From positions 57,057 through 121,056 of the forward strand of contig NZ_NFID01000011.1 of NCBI RefSeq assembly GCF_002161595.1: DNA of 64,000 bases. The letters run 5' to 3'. The notes beneath the pieces were generated by a model that was not told the DNA's origin, made no database searches, and worked only from the letters and a program-made list of their open reading frames with translations. The position numbers and the translations under genes were made by a program. Shown here in pieces: positions 8,731 through 17,089 of the stretch (the first letter of the stretch is position 1; every line of letters begins with the position of its first letter). This DNA is from Gemmiger sp. An50. Its GTDB lineage: Bacteria; Bacillota; Clostridia; Oscillospirales; Ruminococcaceae.

Positions 8731-9384
8731 TCAGCTCTCCAGAAAGCGCCGGGAAAAGCGCTGCATGGGCCGGTTCACCTGCTTTGCCACCATTCCCACC
8801 AGAATGGCGGCGGCTACGGTGCCCTCACGCACCCCCTCCAGCCGGTGCAGGAACAGCAGCGACAGCACGCTGGCGATGAGCACCAGCGTCACATCGAAGC
8901 CGACCTTGGTTTTGGGGAAGGGCGTGCCGAAGGCCCGGCATACCGCCAGCACCATGCCCTCGCCCGCCAGGGTGACCACGTTTGCGGTGACCTCAAAGCT
9001 CACCCCGACGCCCACCAGCAGAATCCCCACAGCGCACACCAGCCAGCGGGCGGCGTAGCCCTGCACCGAGATGCCCTGAATGGCCCAGACCGCTGCATCG
9101 GTGAGGGTGCCGAAAACCAGGGCCACCGGCAGCTGAATCAGCTGGATGGGGTCATAATTGCGGCGCAGCAGCAGAATCTGCAAAAGAATCAACGTCACAT
9201 GCATGGCGATGGTGGCGGTGCCCACGGTGAGCGGCGTAAACAGACTGAGCACATAGGGCAGGCTGGAGATGGGCGAGGTGCCCAGCCCTCCCTTGATGGA
9301 AAAGGCCACCCCGAAGGCCATAATCACCAGCCCCACGCAAAGCAGCAGATACCGCTCCAGCAGGTGTTTTTGTGCCGTCTTCAT
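8731..9384 (-). CDS. YczE/YitT-like integral membrane protein
   Basis: The 217-residue protein is almost all hydrophobic, with about five membrane segments. The N-terminal GLVIMAFGVAFSIKGGLGTSP is typical of the YczE/YyaS family (DUF6198-like). A short basic tail follows. No enzymatic motif is visible and the family function is not established. It stands alone between two terminators. The ATG at 9384 has GGAGGAGAG a few bases upstream. Confidence 0.7.
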   Translation of the reverse strand: MKTAQKHLLERYLLLCVGLVIMAFGVAFSIKGGLGTSPISSLPYVLSLFTPLTVGTATIAMHVTLILLQILLLRRNYDPIQLIQLPVALVFGTLTDAAVWAIQGISVQGYAARWLVCAVGILLVGVGVSFEVTANVVTLAGEGMVLAVCRAFGTPFPKTKVGFDVTLVLIASVLSLLFLHRLEGVREGTVAAAILVGMVAKQVNRPMQRFSRRFLES

Positions 9385-9423
9385 AAAACTCTCTCCTCCC
9401 CCGTTTTCTTGGTTTCACAGTGG

Positions 9424-9460
9424 AAAAGCCCGCCCCGGCAGCTAGCCGGGACGGGCTTTT
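9424..9460. terminator. Terminator between pnp and the YczE-like gene
   Basis: AAAGCCCG-CCCGGC and GCCGGG-CGGGCTTT arms with one mismatch, T-rich on both sides. It lies about 30 bases past the pnp stop. Confidence 0.7.
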
Positions 9461-9492
9461 GTTTTGTTTCAGGTTTTGCCGGAGGCTAAGAC

Positions 9493-11631
9493 TTAGCCCT
9501 TGGCCTTTTTGGCCTCGATGGCAGCCAGAGCGTCCTTGCGGCTCAGGTTGATGCGGCCCTGCTGGTCGATCTCGGTGACCATGACGATCAGCTCGTCGCC
9601 CACGGCCACAACGTCTTCCACGCGCTCTACACGCTTGGAGTCCAGCTTGGAGATGTGCACCAGGCCTTCCTTGCCGGGAGCGATCTCAACAAACGCGCCG
9701 AAGTTCATCAGACGAGTCACGCGGCCCTTGTAGATGGCGCCCACCTCGGGGTCCTCCACGATGGTCTTGATGGTGTGGATGGCGCGGTTGGCGTCGTCGA
9801 TGTCGATGGCGGAGACGAACACATGGCCGTCCTCCTCCACGTCGATCTTGCAGTTGCAGTTGGCGCAGATGTCCTGGATGACCTTACCGCCCTTGCCGAT
9901 CACGTCCTTGATCTTGTCCACGGGGATCACCATGCTCAGCATCTTGGGAGCGTACTTGCTCAGCTGGGCACGAGGCTCGGGGATGACGGGCAGCATGATC
10001 TCGTCCAGAATGAACAGACGGCCCTTGCGGCACTTCTCGAAGGCTTCCTCGATGATCTCGTAGGTCAGGCCGTCGATCTTGATGTCCATCTGGATGGCGG
10101 TGATGCCCTTGTGGGTACCGCCCACCTTGAAGTCCATATCGCCGTGGAAGTCCTCAACGCCCTGGATGTCCAGCATGGTCATCCAGCGCTCGCCCTCGGT
10201 AATCAGACCGCAGGAGATACCGGCAACGGGGGCCTTGATGGGCACACCGGCGTCCATCAGGGCCAGAGTGCTGCCGCAGATGGAAGCCTGGCTGGTGGAA
10301 CCGTTGGAGGACAGGACCTCGCTCACCAGACGCAGGGTGTAGGGGAACTCCTCCATGCTGGGCAGCACGGGAACCAGAGCACGCTCCGCCAGAGCGCCGT
10401 GGCCGATCTCGCGGCGGCCGGGGCTGCGGGGTGCGCGAGCCTCGCCCACAGAGTAGGGCGGGAAGTTGTAGTGGTGCATGTAGCGCTTGTACTGCTCGGT
10501 GCCCAGGTCGTCCATCAGCTGGCTGTCCTTGGTGGAACCCAGAGTGGCGATGGTCAGAACCTGAGTCTGGCCGCGGGTGAACATACCGCTGCCGTGCACG
10601 CGGGGCAGCAGGCCGACTTCGGCGGCCAGAGGACGGATCTCGTTGATGCCACGGCCGTCCACGCGCTTGCCCTCATCCAGCAGCCAGCGGCGCACCACGA
10701 ACTTCTGCATCTTGTACATCAGCTCTTCGATGATGCCGTCGCCCCACTGCTCGGCGTACTTGGCTTCCAGCTTCTCGCGGATGGGCAGCAGGCGAGCGTC
10801 GCGGATGTTCTTGTCGTCGGTGTCCATGGCGGCCTTGAAGTCGTCCAGGAACTCGGCCTTTACTTCCTCGAACAGGTCGTGGTCCAGATCCATGTCCTGG
10901 AATTCCTTCTTGGGCTTGCCGATCTGGGCAACGATGCCATTGATGAACTCGATGATCTTCTTGATCTCCACGTGAGCTTCCTTGATGGCGTTCAGCATGG
11001 TGACCTCGTCAACCTCGTTGGCGCCGGCCTCGATCATGACGATCTTCTTCTCGGTGGCGGCAACGGTCAGCTGCAGGTCGCTGACCTCACGCTGCTCCAG
11101 GGTGGGGTTGACCACCAGCTTGCCGTCCACCAGACCCATGAACACGCCGCCGATGGGGCCCGCCCAGGGAATGTCGGAGATGGACAGCGCGATGGAAGTA
11201 CCGATCATGCCGGTGATCTCAGGGCTGCAGTCCTGATCCACGCTCATCACGGTCATGGTGACGCACACGTCGTTGCGCATGGTCTTGGGGAACAGAGGAC
11301 GGATGGGACGGTCCACCACGCGGCTGGTCAGGATGGCCTTCTCACCGGGACGGCCCTCACGGCGCATAAAGCTGCCGGGGATGCGGCCCACAGCGTACAG
11401 CTTCTCCTCAAAGTCCACGCTCAGGGGGAAGAAGTCGATGCCGTCGCGGGGCTTCTCGCTCATGGTCACGTTGCACAGCACAACGGTCTCGCCGTAGCGC
11501 ACCAGGCAGCTGCCGTTGGACAGACCGCACATCTTGCCGGTCTCAACGATCAGCGGACGGCCGGCCAGTTCCATCTCGAAGGTTTTGAAATTGGTGAATT
11601 CCTCATGCTTGGATGCAAATTCCAAAGCCAT
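9493..11631 (-). CDS. pnp: Polyribonucleotide nucleotidyltransferase (PNPase)
   Basis: A 3'-to-5' phosphorolytic exoribonuclease of RNA turnover. The 712 residues are in the normal range (about 700). The order is: first RNase PH domain, helical linker, second RNase PH domain, KH domain with DVIGKGGKVIQ, then S1 domain (YKGRVTRLMNFGAFVEI ... GLVHISKL) and a short lysine-rich tail. The start at 11631 has AGGAGGT 7 bases upstream; the longer frame to 11673 is not needed. It follows rpsO, the classical gene pair, but a terminator and a weak promoter separate them. Confidence 0.97.
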   Translation of the reverse strand: MALEFASKHEEFTNFKTFEMELAGRPLIVETGKMCGLSNGSCLVRYGETVVLCNVTMSEKPRDGIDFFPLSVDFEEKLYAVGRIPGSFMRREGRPGEKAILTSRVVDRPIRPLFPKTMRNDVCVTMTVMSVDQDCSPEITGMIGTSIALSISDIPWAGPIGGVFMGLVDGKLVVNPTLEQREVSDLQLTVAATEKKIVMIEAGANEVDEVTMLNAIKEAHVEIKKIIEFINGIVAQIGKPKKEFQDMDLDHDLFEEVKAEFLDDFKAAMDTDDKNIRDARLLPIREKLEAKYAEQWGDGIIEELMYKMQKFVVRRWLLDEGKRVDGRGINEIRPLAAEVGLLPRVHGSGMFTRGQTQVLTIATLGSTKDSQLMDDLGTEQYKRYMHHYNFPPYSVGEARAPRSPGRREIGHGALAERALVPVLPSMEEFPYTLRLVSEVLSSNGSTSQASICGSTLALMDAGVPIKAPVAGISCGLITEGERWMTMLDIQGVEDFHGDMDFKVGGTHKGITAIQMDIKIDGLTYEIIEEAFEKCRKGRLFILDEIMLPVIPEPRAQLSKYAPKMLSMVIPVDKIKDVIGKGGKVIQDICANCNCKIDVEEDGHVFVSAIDIDDANRAIHTIKTIVEDPEVGAIYKGRVTRLMNFGAFVEIAPGKEGLVHISKLDSKRVERVEDVVAVGDELIVMVTEIDQQGRINLSRKDALAAIEAKKAKG

Positions 11632-11696
11632 AGTGTTACCTCCTAATTGATGATATCGTTTTGAATATTCCATCAGAAAGGCCCTGTGGCTTTAGC

Positions 11697-11725
11697 AATA
11701 AATCCAGCGTTCTGCCCATCGTCAA
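11697..11725 (-). promoter_or_regulatory. Possible pnp promoter
   Basis: On the minus strand TTGACG (11720-11725), 17 bases, TTTATT (11697-11702). The -10 is weak; the leader would be about 65 bases. Confidence 0.4.
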
Positions 11726-11779
11726 AGCGCTCGATTTACCGCTAATGCACACACGGCATTTCTGTTTTGGCAAAAAAAT

Positions 11780-11817
11780 ACAGGGAAAGGCAGGCGGTTT
11801 GAAAACCGCCTGCCTTT
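11780..11817 (-). terminator. rpsO terminator
   Basis: AAAGGCAGGCGGTTT and AAACCGCCTGCCTTT form a perfect 15-bp stem with a 2-base gap. It starts about 12 bases past the rpsO stop and is followed on the minus strand by TTTCCC. Confidence 0.75.
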
Positions 11818-11828
11818 TGGATGCGTGA

Positions 11829-12086
11829 TTACTTACGCAGGCCCAGCTTGGTGATCAGGGCACGATAACGCTCGATGTCCTTCTTCTTCAGGTAGGCCAG
11901 CAGGTTACGGCGGCGGCCAACCATCTTCAGCAGGCCACGACGGCTGTGATGGTCGTGGGTGTTGTTCTTCAGGTGCTCATTCAGGTGATTGATGCGAGCG
12001 GTCAGCAGAGCAACCTGCACCTCGGGAGAACCGGTATCGGTCTCGTGAACGCGAGCGGACTCAATGATGGTCTTCTTAGCTTCCAT
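11829..12086 (-). CDS. rpsO: 30S ribosomal protein S15
   Basis: 85 residues, close to the usual 88. Recognisable S15 blocks include [35 protein letters not shown] and [15 protein letters not shown]. It binds 16S rRNA at the three-way junction of the central domain. The start at 12086 has a GAGGT ribosome site; the longer frame upstream is leader. Its leader carries paired arms and it has its own promoter. Confidence 0.97.
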   Translation of the reverse strand: MEAKKTIIESARVHETDTGSPEVQVALLTARINHLNEHLKNNTHDHHSRRGLLKMVGRRRNLLAYLKKKDIERYRALITKLGLRK

Positions 12087-12121
12087 TGTAAATACCTCGT
12101 TTTCTATATATTTGCCAATGA

Positions 12122-12174
12122 CCAGGTGTGGGGCAATCGAGGCGCTCTGTTCCAGAGCATACACCCCATACTGG
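12122..12174 (-). promoter_or_regulatory. Candidate S15 autoregulatory leader structure
   Basis: In the rpsO leader RNA, CCAG-TATGGGG pairs with CCCCACA-CTGG (one mismatch, one bulge) around an inner hairpin GCTCTG-GAA-CAGAGC. S15 represses its own mRNA through such leaders in several bacteria. The structural class here is inferred by eye. Confidence 0.45.
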
Positions 12175-12191
12175 GCCATGGTAGCCTATTA

Positions 12192-12220
12192 ACTATAACA
12201 CAGACGGCGGCAAAAATCAA
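12192..12220 (-). promoter_or_regulatory. rpsO promoter
   Basis: On the minus strand TTGATT (12215-12220), 17 bases, TATAGT (12192-12197). It overlaps the stop end of the preceding membrane-protein gene. Confidence 0.65.
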
Positions 12221-13782
12221 GCGCCGTTTTTCCTTGCGACAATTCTCTTTTTTACACGCGCCGCCAGCAGGCCGCAGCCTGCCTGCAGCGTTACGGCTCC
12301 CAGGGCCGCCACCGGCAGCAGCATGGGATAAAAGCTCACCGCGTACTGGCTTTTGCCCTCGGAAAGGGTGAGGTAAAACACCCCGCCGAAGAACACCAGC
12401 GCGGGCAGAATCGACGCAGGCGAGGGGCGCAGCATCAAGCGCACCGCGCCCACCAGCCCCAGCAGATAGACCGCCGTTTGCAAACAGCCCAAAAAGGGGT
12501 TCAGCCCTTCATTCCAGCTTTGGGCAAACAGCTGCTCCTGGTAGTCCTGCGCATGCACTGGCTCGGTGTTGCGCCGCAGGTACAGCCAGCTGCCGAAGCC
12601 CGGGTCCAGCCACTGGCTCACGGTCTTCTGCCGCAGGAAGGTCTTGGCCCGGGAGGGGTTGTTCACCCAGTACCGCAGCTGCTCCTTCAATTCCTGGGTC
12701 TGCTCCTGCTTCATGCGCTCGTAGTCAAAGCCCGCGTTTTCGTAGGCCTTTTCGCTGCGCTTGTCGGCGGTGTGCCAGCCCGGCGCGAACTCGTACTGCT
12801 CGGGGCGGCTGTCCAGCCCCATGACCAGCCACACCACCGTGGCGGTGCCGGGCTGCACCGGCACTCCGCTGCGCAGGCTGTACCAGTACTGAAAGCCCTT
12901 GCCGGGCAGGAAGGCGAACACCACTGCCGCCGCCACGGCCAGCAGCTGCCGCCAGCGGCCGGTGCGGATGCTGTCCAGCACCGCCACGATGGCGATGGCC
13001 GTCAGCATGATGAGCGCCGTGCTCTTGATGGTCATGGCCGCCGCCAGCAGGCCCGCCGAGATAAGGCCAAACCGGGCCTTTCTCGTGTCCAGCCAGCGCA
13101 GCGCCGTCCACACGGCGGCAAAGCCCAGCGCGGTGGACAGCAAATTGCCGTACAAAAAGAACACATAGCGGGCCACCGGCACGCTGCAGGCCAGCAGCAC
13201 ACTGGCCACCATCTGGGCCTTTGGCCCGAACAGATGGAAGGCGATGCGGCAGACCGAGACCGCCAGCAGCATCAGCGCCAGAAAGTTGATCCACCGCAGC
13301 CAGATGAGAGCCGCGTCCCAGCTGCCGGCCAGCCGCAGCACCGCTTCCTCCAGGGCCACCAGGCCGCTCTGGAAGGGATAGCGGTACATGTAGCCGCCCT
13401 GCTGAAAAGCGGACCAGTCCCCCTGCACGGCTCCCTGTGCCGCCTGTAAGCAGAACAGCGAGTCTGCAAAGGGCTCTGCCTTGGTACACCACAGCCAGAA
13501 CAGCGCCTGCCCCGCGGTGAGGCAGACCCCCGCCGCCGTGACCGCCCGCATCACGCGCTCACCGCGGGCCAGCCAGCCCAGAACGGCCGCGGCCGCCGCA
13601 ATGGCCGCCACGCCCCACAGCCGGTCGGTGAGGGCGATCTCATAAAAGCCCACCAGCTCGTCCTCCCCCATGAAGGAGATGTAGGACAGGCCCCACTTGG
13701 TCAGGCCCAGCAGTGCCACCGCGCACAAAAACATGGCCGCGCCGCAGCACAGCCGGCAGAACAGGTCCCGATATTTTTCCAC
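12217..13782 (-). CDS. Multi-pass membrane glycosyltransferase, GT39/ArnT-like
   Basis: 521 residues with about a dozen hydrophobic segments and large loops between 330 and 430. The first extracytoplasmic loop carries an acidic cluster (FMGEDELVG), as in lipid-linked sugar transferases of the GT-C fold, and LRWLDTRKARFGLISAGLL resembles that family. The sugar donor and acceptor are not evident; it could also be an uncharacterised polytopic protein. It lies 15 bases downstream of ribF and may be read from the long rimP operon. Confidence 0.6.
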   Translation of the reverse strand: MEKYRDLFCRLCCGAAMFLCAVALLGLTKWGLSYISFMGEDELVGFYEIALTDRLWGVAAIAAAAAVLGWLARGERVMRAVTAAGVCLTAGQALFWLWCTKAEPFADSLFCLQAAQGAVQGDWSAFQQGGYMYRYPFQSGLVALEEAVLRLAGSWDAALIWLRWINFLALMLLAVSVCRIAFHLFGPKAQMVASVLLACSVPVARYVFFLYGNLLSTALGFAAVWTALRWLDTRKARFGLISAGLLAAAMTIKSTALIMLTAIAIVAVLDSIRTGRWRQLLAVAAAVVFAFLPGKGFQYWYSLRSGVPVQPGTATVVWLVMGLDSRPEQYEFAPGWHTADKRSEKAYENAGFDYERMKQEQTQELKEQLRYWVNNPSRAKTFLRQKTVSQWLDPGFGSWLYLRRNTEPVHAQDYQEQLFAQSWNEGLNPFLGCLQTAVYLLGLVGAVRLMLRPSPASILPALVFFGGVFYLTLSEGKSQYAVSFYPMLLPVAALGAVTLQAGCGLLAARVKKRIVARKNGA

Positions 13783-13797
13783 TGCGCTCTCCCCTTT

Positions 13798-14739
13798 TTA
13801 CTCGTCCATGGGATGCTCGGCGAAGTAGGCCTTCGCCTTTGCCGCCGCGCCGTTCACGCAGGCGGTGAGCTCTTCCAGGGTGTCGAACTTGCGGCTGGGG
13901 GCGATGTACTCATAGAATTCCAGCTCCGGCTCCTCGCCGTACAGCTGGCCGGAAAAATCCGGGATAAAGGTCTCGCAGGTGGCCCCCTCGCCGGTGGTGT
14001 TCACGGTGGGCCGGGTGCCGAAGCCAGTGGCTCCCACATACCATTCCCCGTTCACCTTCACCCGGGTGATGTAGATGCCGTATTTCGGCTGAGCAAAGCC
14101 CTCCGGGTAGATCTGGTTGATGGTGGGGAAGCCCAGGGTGCGGCCCAGGCCCTTGCCGTGGCGCACCGCAAAGTCGATGCGGTAGGGCCGCCCCAGCATG
14201 GCGTTCACCGCCGGGATGTCGCCCTCCGCCAGCGCCGCCCGAATACGGGTGGAGCTGACCAGCGCGCCCTGGTACTGGGTCATGGGCACCACCTGAACTC
14301 GGATGCCCAGCGGCGCGCACAGCTCGCGCAGCATGTCCACATTGCCTGCGGCCTTTTTGCCGAAGGTGAAGTTGTCGCCGCAGAACACCGCCCGGGCCTT
14401 GAAGCCCCGGTGCAGAATCTGGTCCACAAATTCCTCCGGGCTCAGGCCGCACACGTCCTCAAAGGGAGGCTCCATGTAGTGCTCCACGCCCAGGCTCTCC
14501 ATGACCCGGTGCTTTTCCCGCTCGCTTTGCAGGCGGCCGCCCTTCATGGTGCTGTTCAGCGGCAGCTGGAAGGTGAACACCGCCGCAGAACGGCCGTTTT
14601 CTGCCGCGTCGTCAGCGGCAGCCTGAATCACCGCCTGATGACCCAGGTGAACGCCGTCAAAAAAGCCGAGGGCGACGCTGCACCCCCGGCTGACGGTCAG
14701 GTCCGCTTCCAACGCCTGTAATGTTGTATAAACCTTCAG
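13798..14739 (-). CDS. ribF: Bifunctional riboflavin kinase / FAD synthetase
   Basis: Makes FMN and then FAD from riboflavin. The N-terminal adenylyltransferase domain shows VALGFFDGVHLGHQ and VSSTRIRAAL. The C-terminal kinase domain shows RHGKGLGRTLGFPTIN and GIYITRVKVNGEWY. It has 313 residues if started at the CTG at 14739. The frame then begins with LKVYTTLQ, as family members usually do (MKVYT-like), and AAAGGA lies 11 bases upstream. The first conventional option, TTG at 14712, drops this segment and has no ribosome site. It sits 6 bases after truB, in the same frame as its stop. Confidence 0.92.
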   Translation of the reverse strand: MKVYTTLQALEADLTVSRGCSVALGFFDGVHLGHQAVIQAAADDAAENGRSAAVFTFQLPLNSTMKGGRLQSEREKHRVMESLGVEHYMEPPFEDVCGLSPEEFVDQILHRGFKARAVFCGDNFTFGKKAAGNVDMLRELCAPLGIRVQVVPMTQYQGALVSSTRIRAALAEGDIPAVNAMLGRPYRIDFAVRHGKGLGRTLGFPTINQIYPEGFAQPKYGIYITRVKVNGEWYVGATGFGTRPTVNTTGEGATCETFIPDFSGQLYGEEPELEFYEYIAPSRKFDTLEELTACVNGAAAKAKAYFAEHPMDE

Positions 14740-14745
14740 GGCGGT

Positions 14746-15621
14746 TCACGTCCTTTCCACAAATAATTTTTCAGTTTTTAAGATGGAATCCTCCACCCGG
14801 CCCAGGCCCAGAAAGCCCTCGGGCCCCTGCAAACGGTAGACGCCGTTTTCCGCCTTGATCCGGTAACAGGGCGCGCCGTTCAGCAGGCGGGCGGTGTTGC
14901 CGGGCGAGACGGTGAGGCTGGGCAGATGGGCAAAGACGGTTTCCACCGGGAGCAGCAGATCCTCCAGCCGGTTCTCGTCCTTCGCCGCCTGGATCTGGTC
15001 CAGGGTGTGGCTGTGCTCCAGGCCGAACACACCGGCCTGGGTACGCCGCAGCCCCGCCAGAGTGGCGGGCACGCCCAGCGCCTCGCCCAGGTCCTCCACC
15101 AGGGTGCGCACATAGGTGCCCTTGCTGCAATCCACCTCCAGCACGAAGTCCTGTTCGCCCTCCTGGCCGGTCACCTCCAGCCGGTGGATGGTCACCGGGC
15201 GTGCCTTGCGCTCCACGGTCACGCCCTGACGGGCCAGCTTGTAGAGCGGCGAGCCGTTCACCTTCACCGCCGAGTACATGGGCGGGGTCTGCATGATGTC
15301 CCCGGTAAAGCGGGGCAGAACCGCCTTCAGCTGTTCTTCGGTGATGGCCGTCTGCTCACTGCGCAGCACGGTGCCGGTCACGTCGCCGGTGTCGGTGGCA
15401 AGGCCGAAGCGGACCAGGGCCCGATAGGCCTTGGTGTGGTCCGGCTGCATGTCCACCGCTTTGGACGCGCCCCCGGCAAACACCGGCAGCACGCCGGTGG
15501 CCATGGGGTCCAGCGTGCCGGAATGGCCCAGCTTGCGGGTGCCTAAAATGCCCCGCAGCTTTGCGATCACGTCGAAGCTGGTCCAGCCGGTGGGCTTGTC
15601 CACGATTAAAATGCCATTCAT
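14746..15621 (-). CDS. truB: tRNA pseudouridine(55) synthase
   Basis: Modifies U55 in the T loop of tRNAs. 291 residues. The motif GHSGTLDPMATG carries the catalytic D38, and KPTGWTSFDV near the start and CSKGTYVRTL are the other family signatures. Start at 15621 with AGGAGT 8 bases upstream; the extension to 15651 is unsupported. It is 4 bases after nrnA, so tightly coupled. Confidence 0.96.
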   Translation of the reverse strand: MNGILIVDKPTGWTSFDVIAKLRGILGTRKLGHSGTLDPMATGVLPVFAGGASKAVDMQPDHTKAYRALVRFGLATDTGDVTGTVLRSEQTAITEEQLKAVLPRFTGDIMQTPPMYSAVKVNGSPLYKLARQGVTVERKARPVTIHRLEVTGQEGEQDFVLEVDCSKGTYVRTLVEDLGEALGVPATLAGLRRTQAGVFGLEHSHTLDQIQAAKDENRLEDLLLPVETVFAHLPSLTVSPGNTARLLNGAPCYRIKAENGVYRLQGPEGFLGLGRVEDSILKTEKLFVERT

Positions 15622-15625
15622 GGGG

Positions 15626-16609
15626 TTACTCCTGTTCCTGGGCGGCCGCATCCGCCCGTTTCAGCTCCCGCTCCACCTCGGCCAGAATGGCGGCCTTGGC
15701 GTTGTCCAGATTGCCCTCCAGCTCGCAGCCCGCGGCACGGGAATGGCCGCCGCCGCCCAGCCGCTTGGCAATGGCGCAGGCGTCCACCTCGGCGGTGGTG
15801 CGCACGCTGATCTTGTAGCTGCCCTGGGGCAGCTGCCGCAGGGTGATGCCCACCTGCACGCCCTCGATCTTGCGGGGCAGGCTGGTCAGGTCCTCCAGCT
15901 CGTTGGCGGCCACGCCGCTGGCAGCAATCTGCTCGCGGGTGAGCGACATCAACGCGCAGCGATCCTCGAAGTGATATTCCAGGTTCTCCAGCGCGGTGCG
16001 CTCGATGGCCATGCGGGCCTTGGATTTGCTTTCAAACAGAATCATGTTCAGCTCCGCCACGTCCACGCCGGCTTCCATCAGTTTGGCAGCCAGCAGGTGG
16101 CTCTTGGCGGTGGTGTTGGAAAACAAAAAGCAGCCGGTGTCGGTGGACAGGCCGGTGTACAGGCACCGGGCGATGCGGGGGGTGATCTCCACGTTCATGG
16201 CGCAGATGATGTCGTACATGATCTCACAGGTGGCGGCCGCCTCGGCGTCCAGCAGCAAAGCGTCCGCATAGCCGCTGTTGGAACCGTGGTGGTCGATGCA
16301 CAGATCGATGCGGTCCAGATACTCCTGCAGCGCGTCGCCGAACAGCTGGATGCTGGCCACGTCCACGGCCACCACATAGCCCGGCTCAAACTGCCCCTGG
16401 AACAGCTCGATCTCCATATAGGAATAGCGGCTGGGGATGGGATCTGCACACAGCACCGCCGCTTCCTTGCCCAACCGCTTGAGGGCGTGCATCAGGGCAG
16501 CGGCGCTGCCGATGGTGTCGCCGTCCGGGTTTTTGTGGCACAGGATCAGCACGTTCTCCGCCCGAAGCAGGCGGCCGATGACGGCCAGCAGGTCTAAGAT
16601 CTCACTCAT
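15626..16609 (-). CDS. nrnA: DHH/DHHA1 phosphoesterase, NrnA-like
   Basis: Degrades nanoRNA or di-nucleotides and, in B. subtilis NrnA, also 3'-phosphoadenosine 5'-phosphate. 327 residues. Metal ligands are visible in CHKNPDGDTIGS (H25, D29, D31) and in CIDHHGSN (D106, H107, H108). The DHHA1 half ends with GGGGHSRAAGC, which contacts the substrate. The position between rbfA and truB is typical of Firmicutes. A c-di-AMP or pApA-specific role is possible but cannot be read from sequence. Confidence 0.92.
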   Translation of the reverse strand: MSEILDLLAVIGRLLRAENVLILCHKNPDGDTIGSAAALMHALKRLGKEAAVLCADPIPSRYSYMEIELFQGQFEPGYVVAVDVASIQLFGDALQEYLDRIDLCIDHHGSNSGYADALLLDAEAAATCEIMYDIICAMNVEITPRIARCLYTGLSTDTGCFLFSNTTAKSHLLAAKLMEAGVDVAELNMILFESKSKARMAIERTALENLEYHFEDRCALMSLTREQIAASGVAANELEDLTSLPRKIEGVQVGITLRQLPQGSYKISVRTTAEVDACAIAKRLGGGGHSRAAGCELEGNLDNAKAAILAEVERELKRADAAAQEQE

Positions 16610-16643
16610 GACGTTCTCCTCTTCTTGCGATATCCGGGCGGGA

Positions 16644-17003
16644 TTACTCCTCCCGGTTCTTGTTCAGCCCCGCCAGCAGCTCGTTGATGTGAGCGGCATA
16701 GGCGGCGCCGTCATCCTGGGCGAACACAAGGCGGGGCGCCTTACGGATGTGCATGCGGCGGGAAAGCTCGGTGCGCACGTGGCCGCTGGCCTTGTTCAGG
16801 GCCTTGACCACCTCGGCAGTGCCCTCGGGCTTGCCCATCACGCTCACGTAGACCTTCGCCACGTCCAGATCGGGGGTCACGTCCAGCCGGGTGACGGTGA
16901 GCAAACCGCCCTCCAGCCGGGGGTCCTTCATCTGGCTGATGATCCCGATCACTTCCCGCTTCATATCCTGGGCCAGGCGGCCCTGATTTTTCGGGTTTGC
17001 CAT
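16644..17003 (-). CDS. rbfA: Ribosome-binding factor A
   Basis: A 119-residue KH-like protein needed for maturation of the 30S subunit 5' domain. It matches the family in length and in the segments DMKREVIGIISQMKDPRL, TVTRLDVTPDLDVAKVYVSV and LSRRMHIRKAPRLVF. It lies between infB and nrnA in the standard order. A GC-rich hairpin sits in the 86-base gap after infB. Confidence 0.95.
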   Translation of the reverse strand: MANPKNQGRLAQDMKREVIGIISQMKDPRLEGGLLTVTRLDVTPDLDVAKVYVSVMGKPEGTAEVVKALNKASGHVRTELSRRMHIRKAPRLVFAQDDGAAYAAHINELLAGLNKNREE

Positions 17004-17033
17004 AGCTCTTTCTCCTTGTTCTTATGGGCGGCT

Positions 17034-17063
17034 GCCGCCCGAAGCTCTTTGACTTCGGGCGGC
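17034..17063. other. Intergenic hairpin between infB and rbfA
   Basis: GCCGCCCGAAG and CTTCGGGCGGC form a perfect 11-bp stem with an 8-base loop. There is no U-tract on either side, so it is more likely an RNA-stability or processing element than a terminator. Confidence 0.6.
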
Positions 17064-17089
17064 GGCCGGTTGGTTATTGGGGCGTTCGA

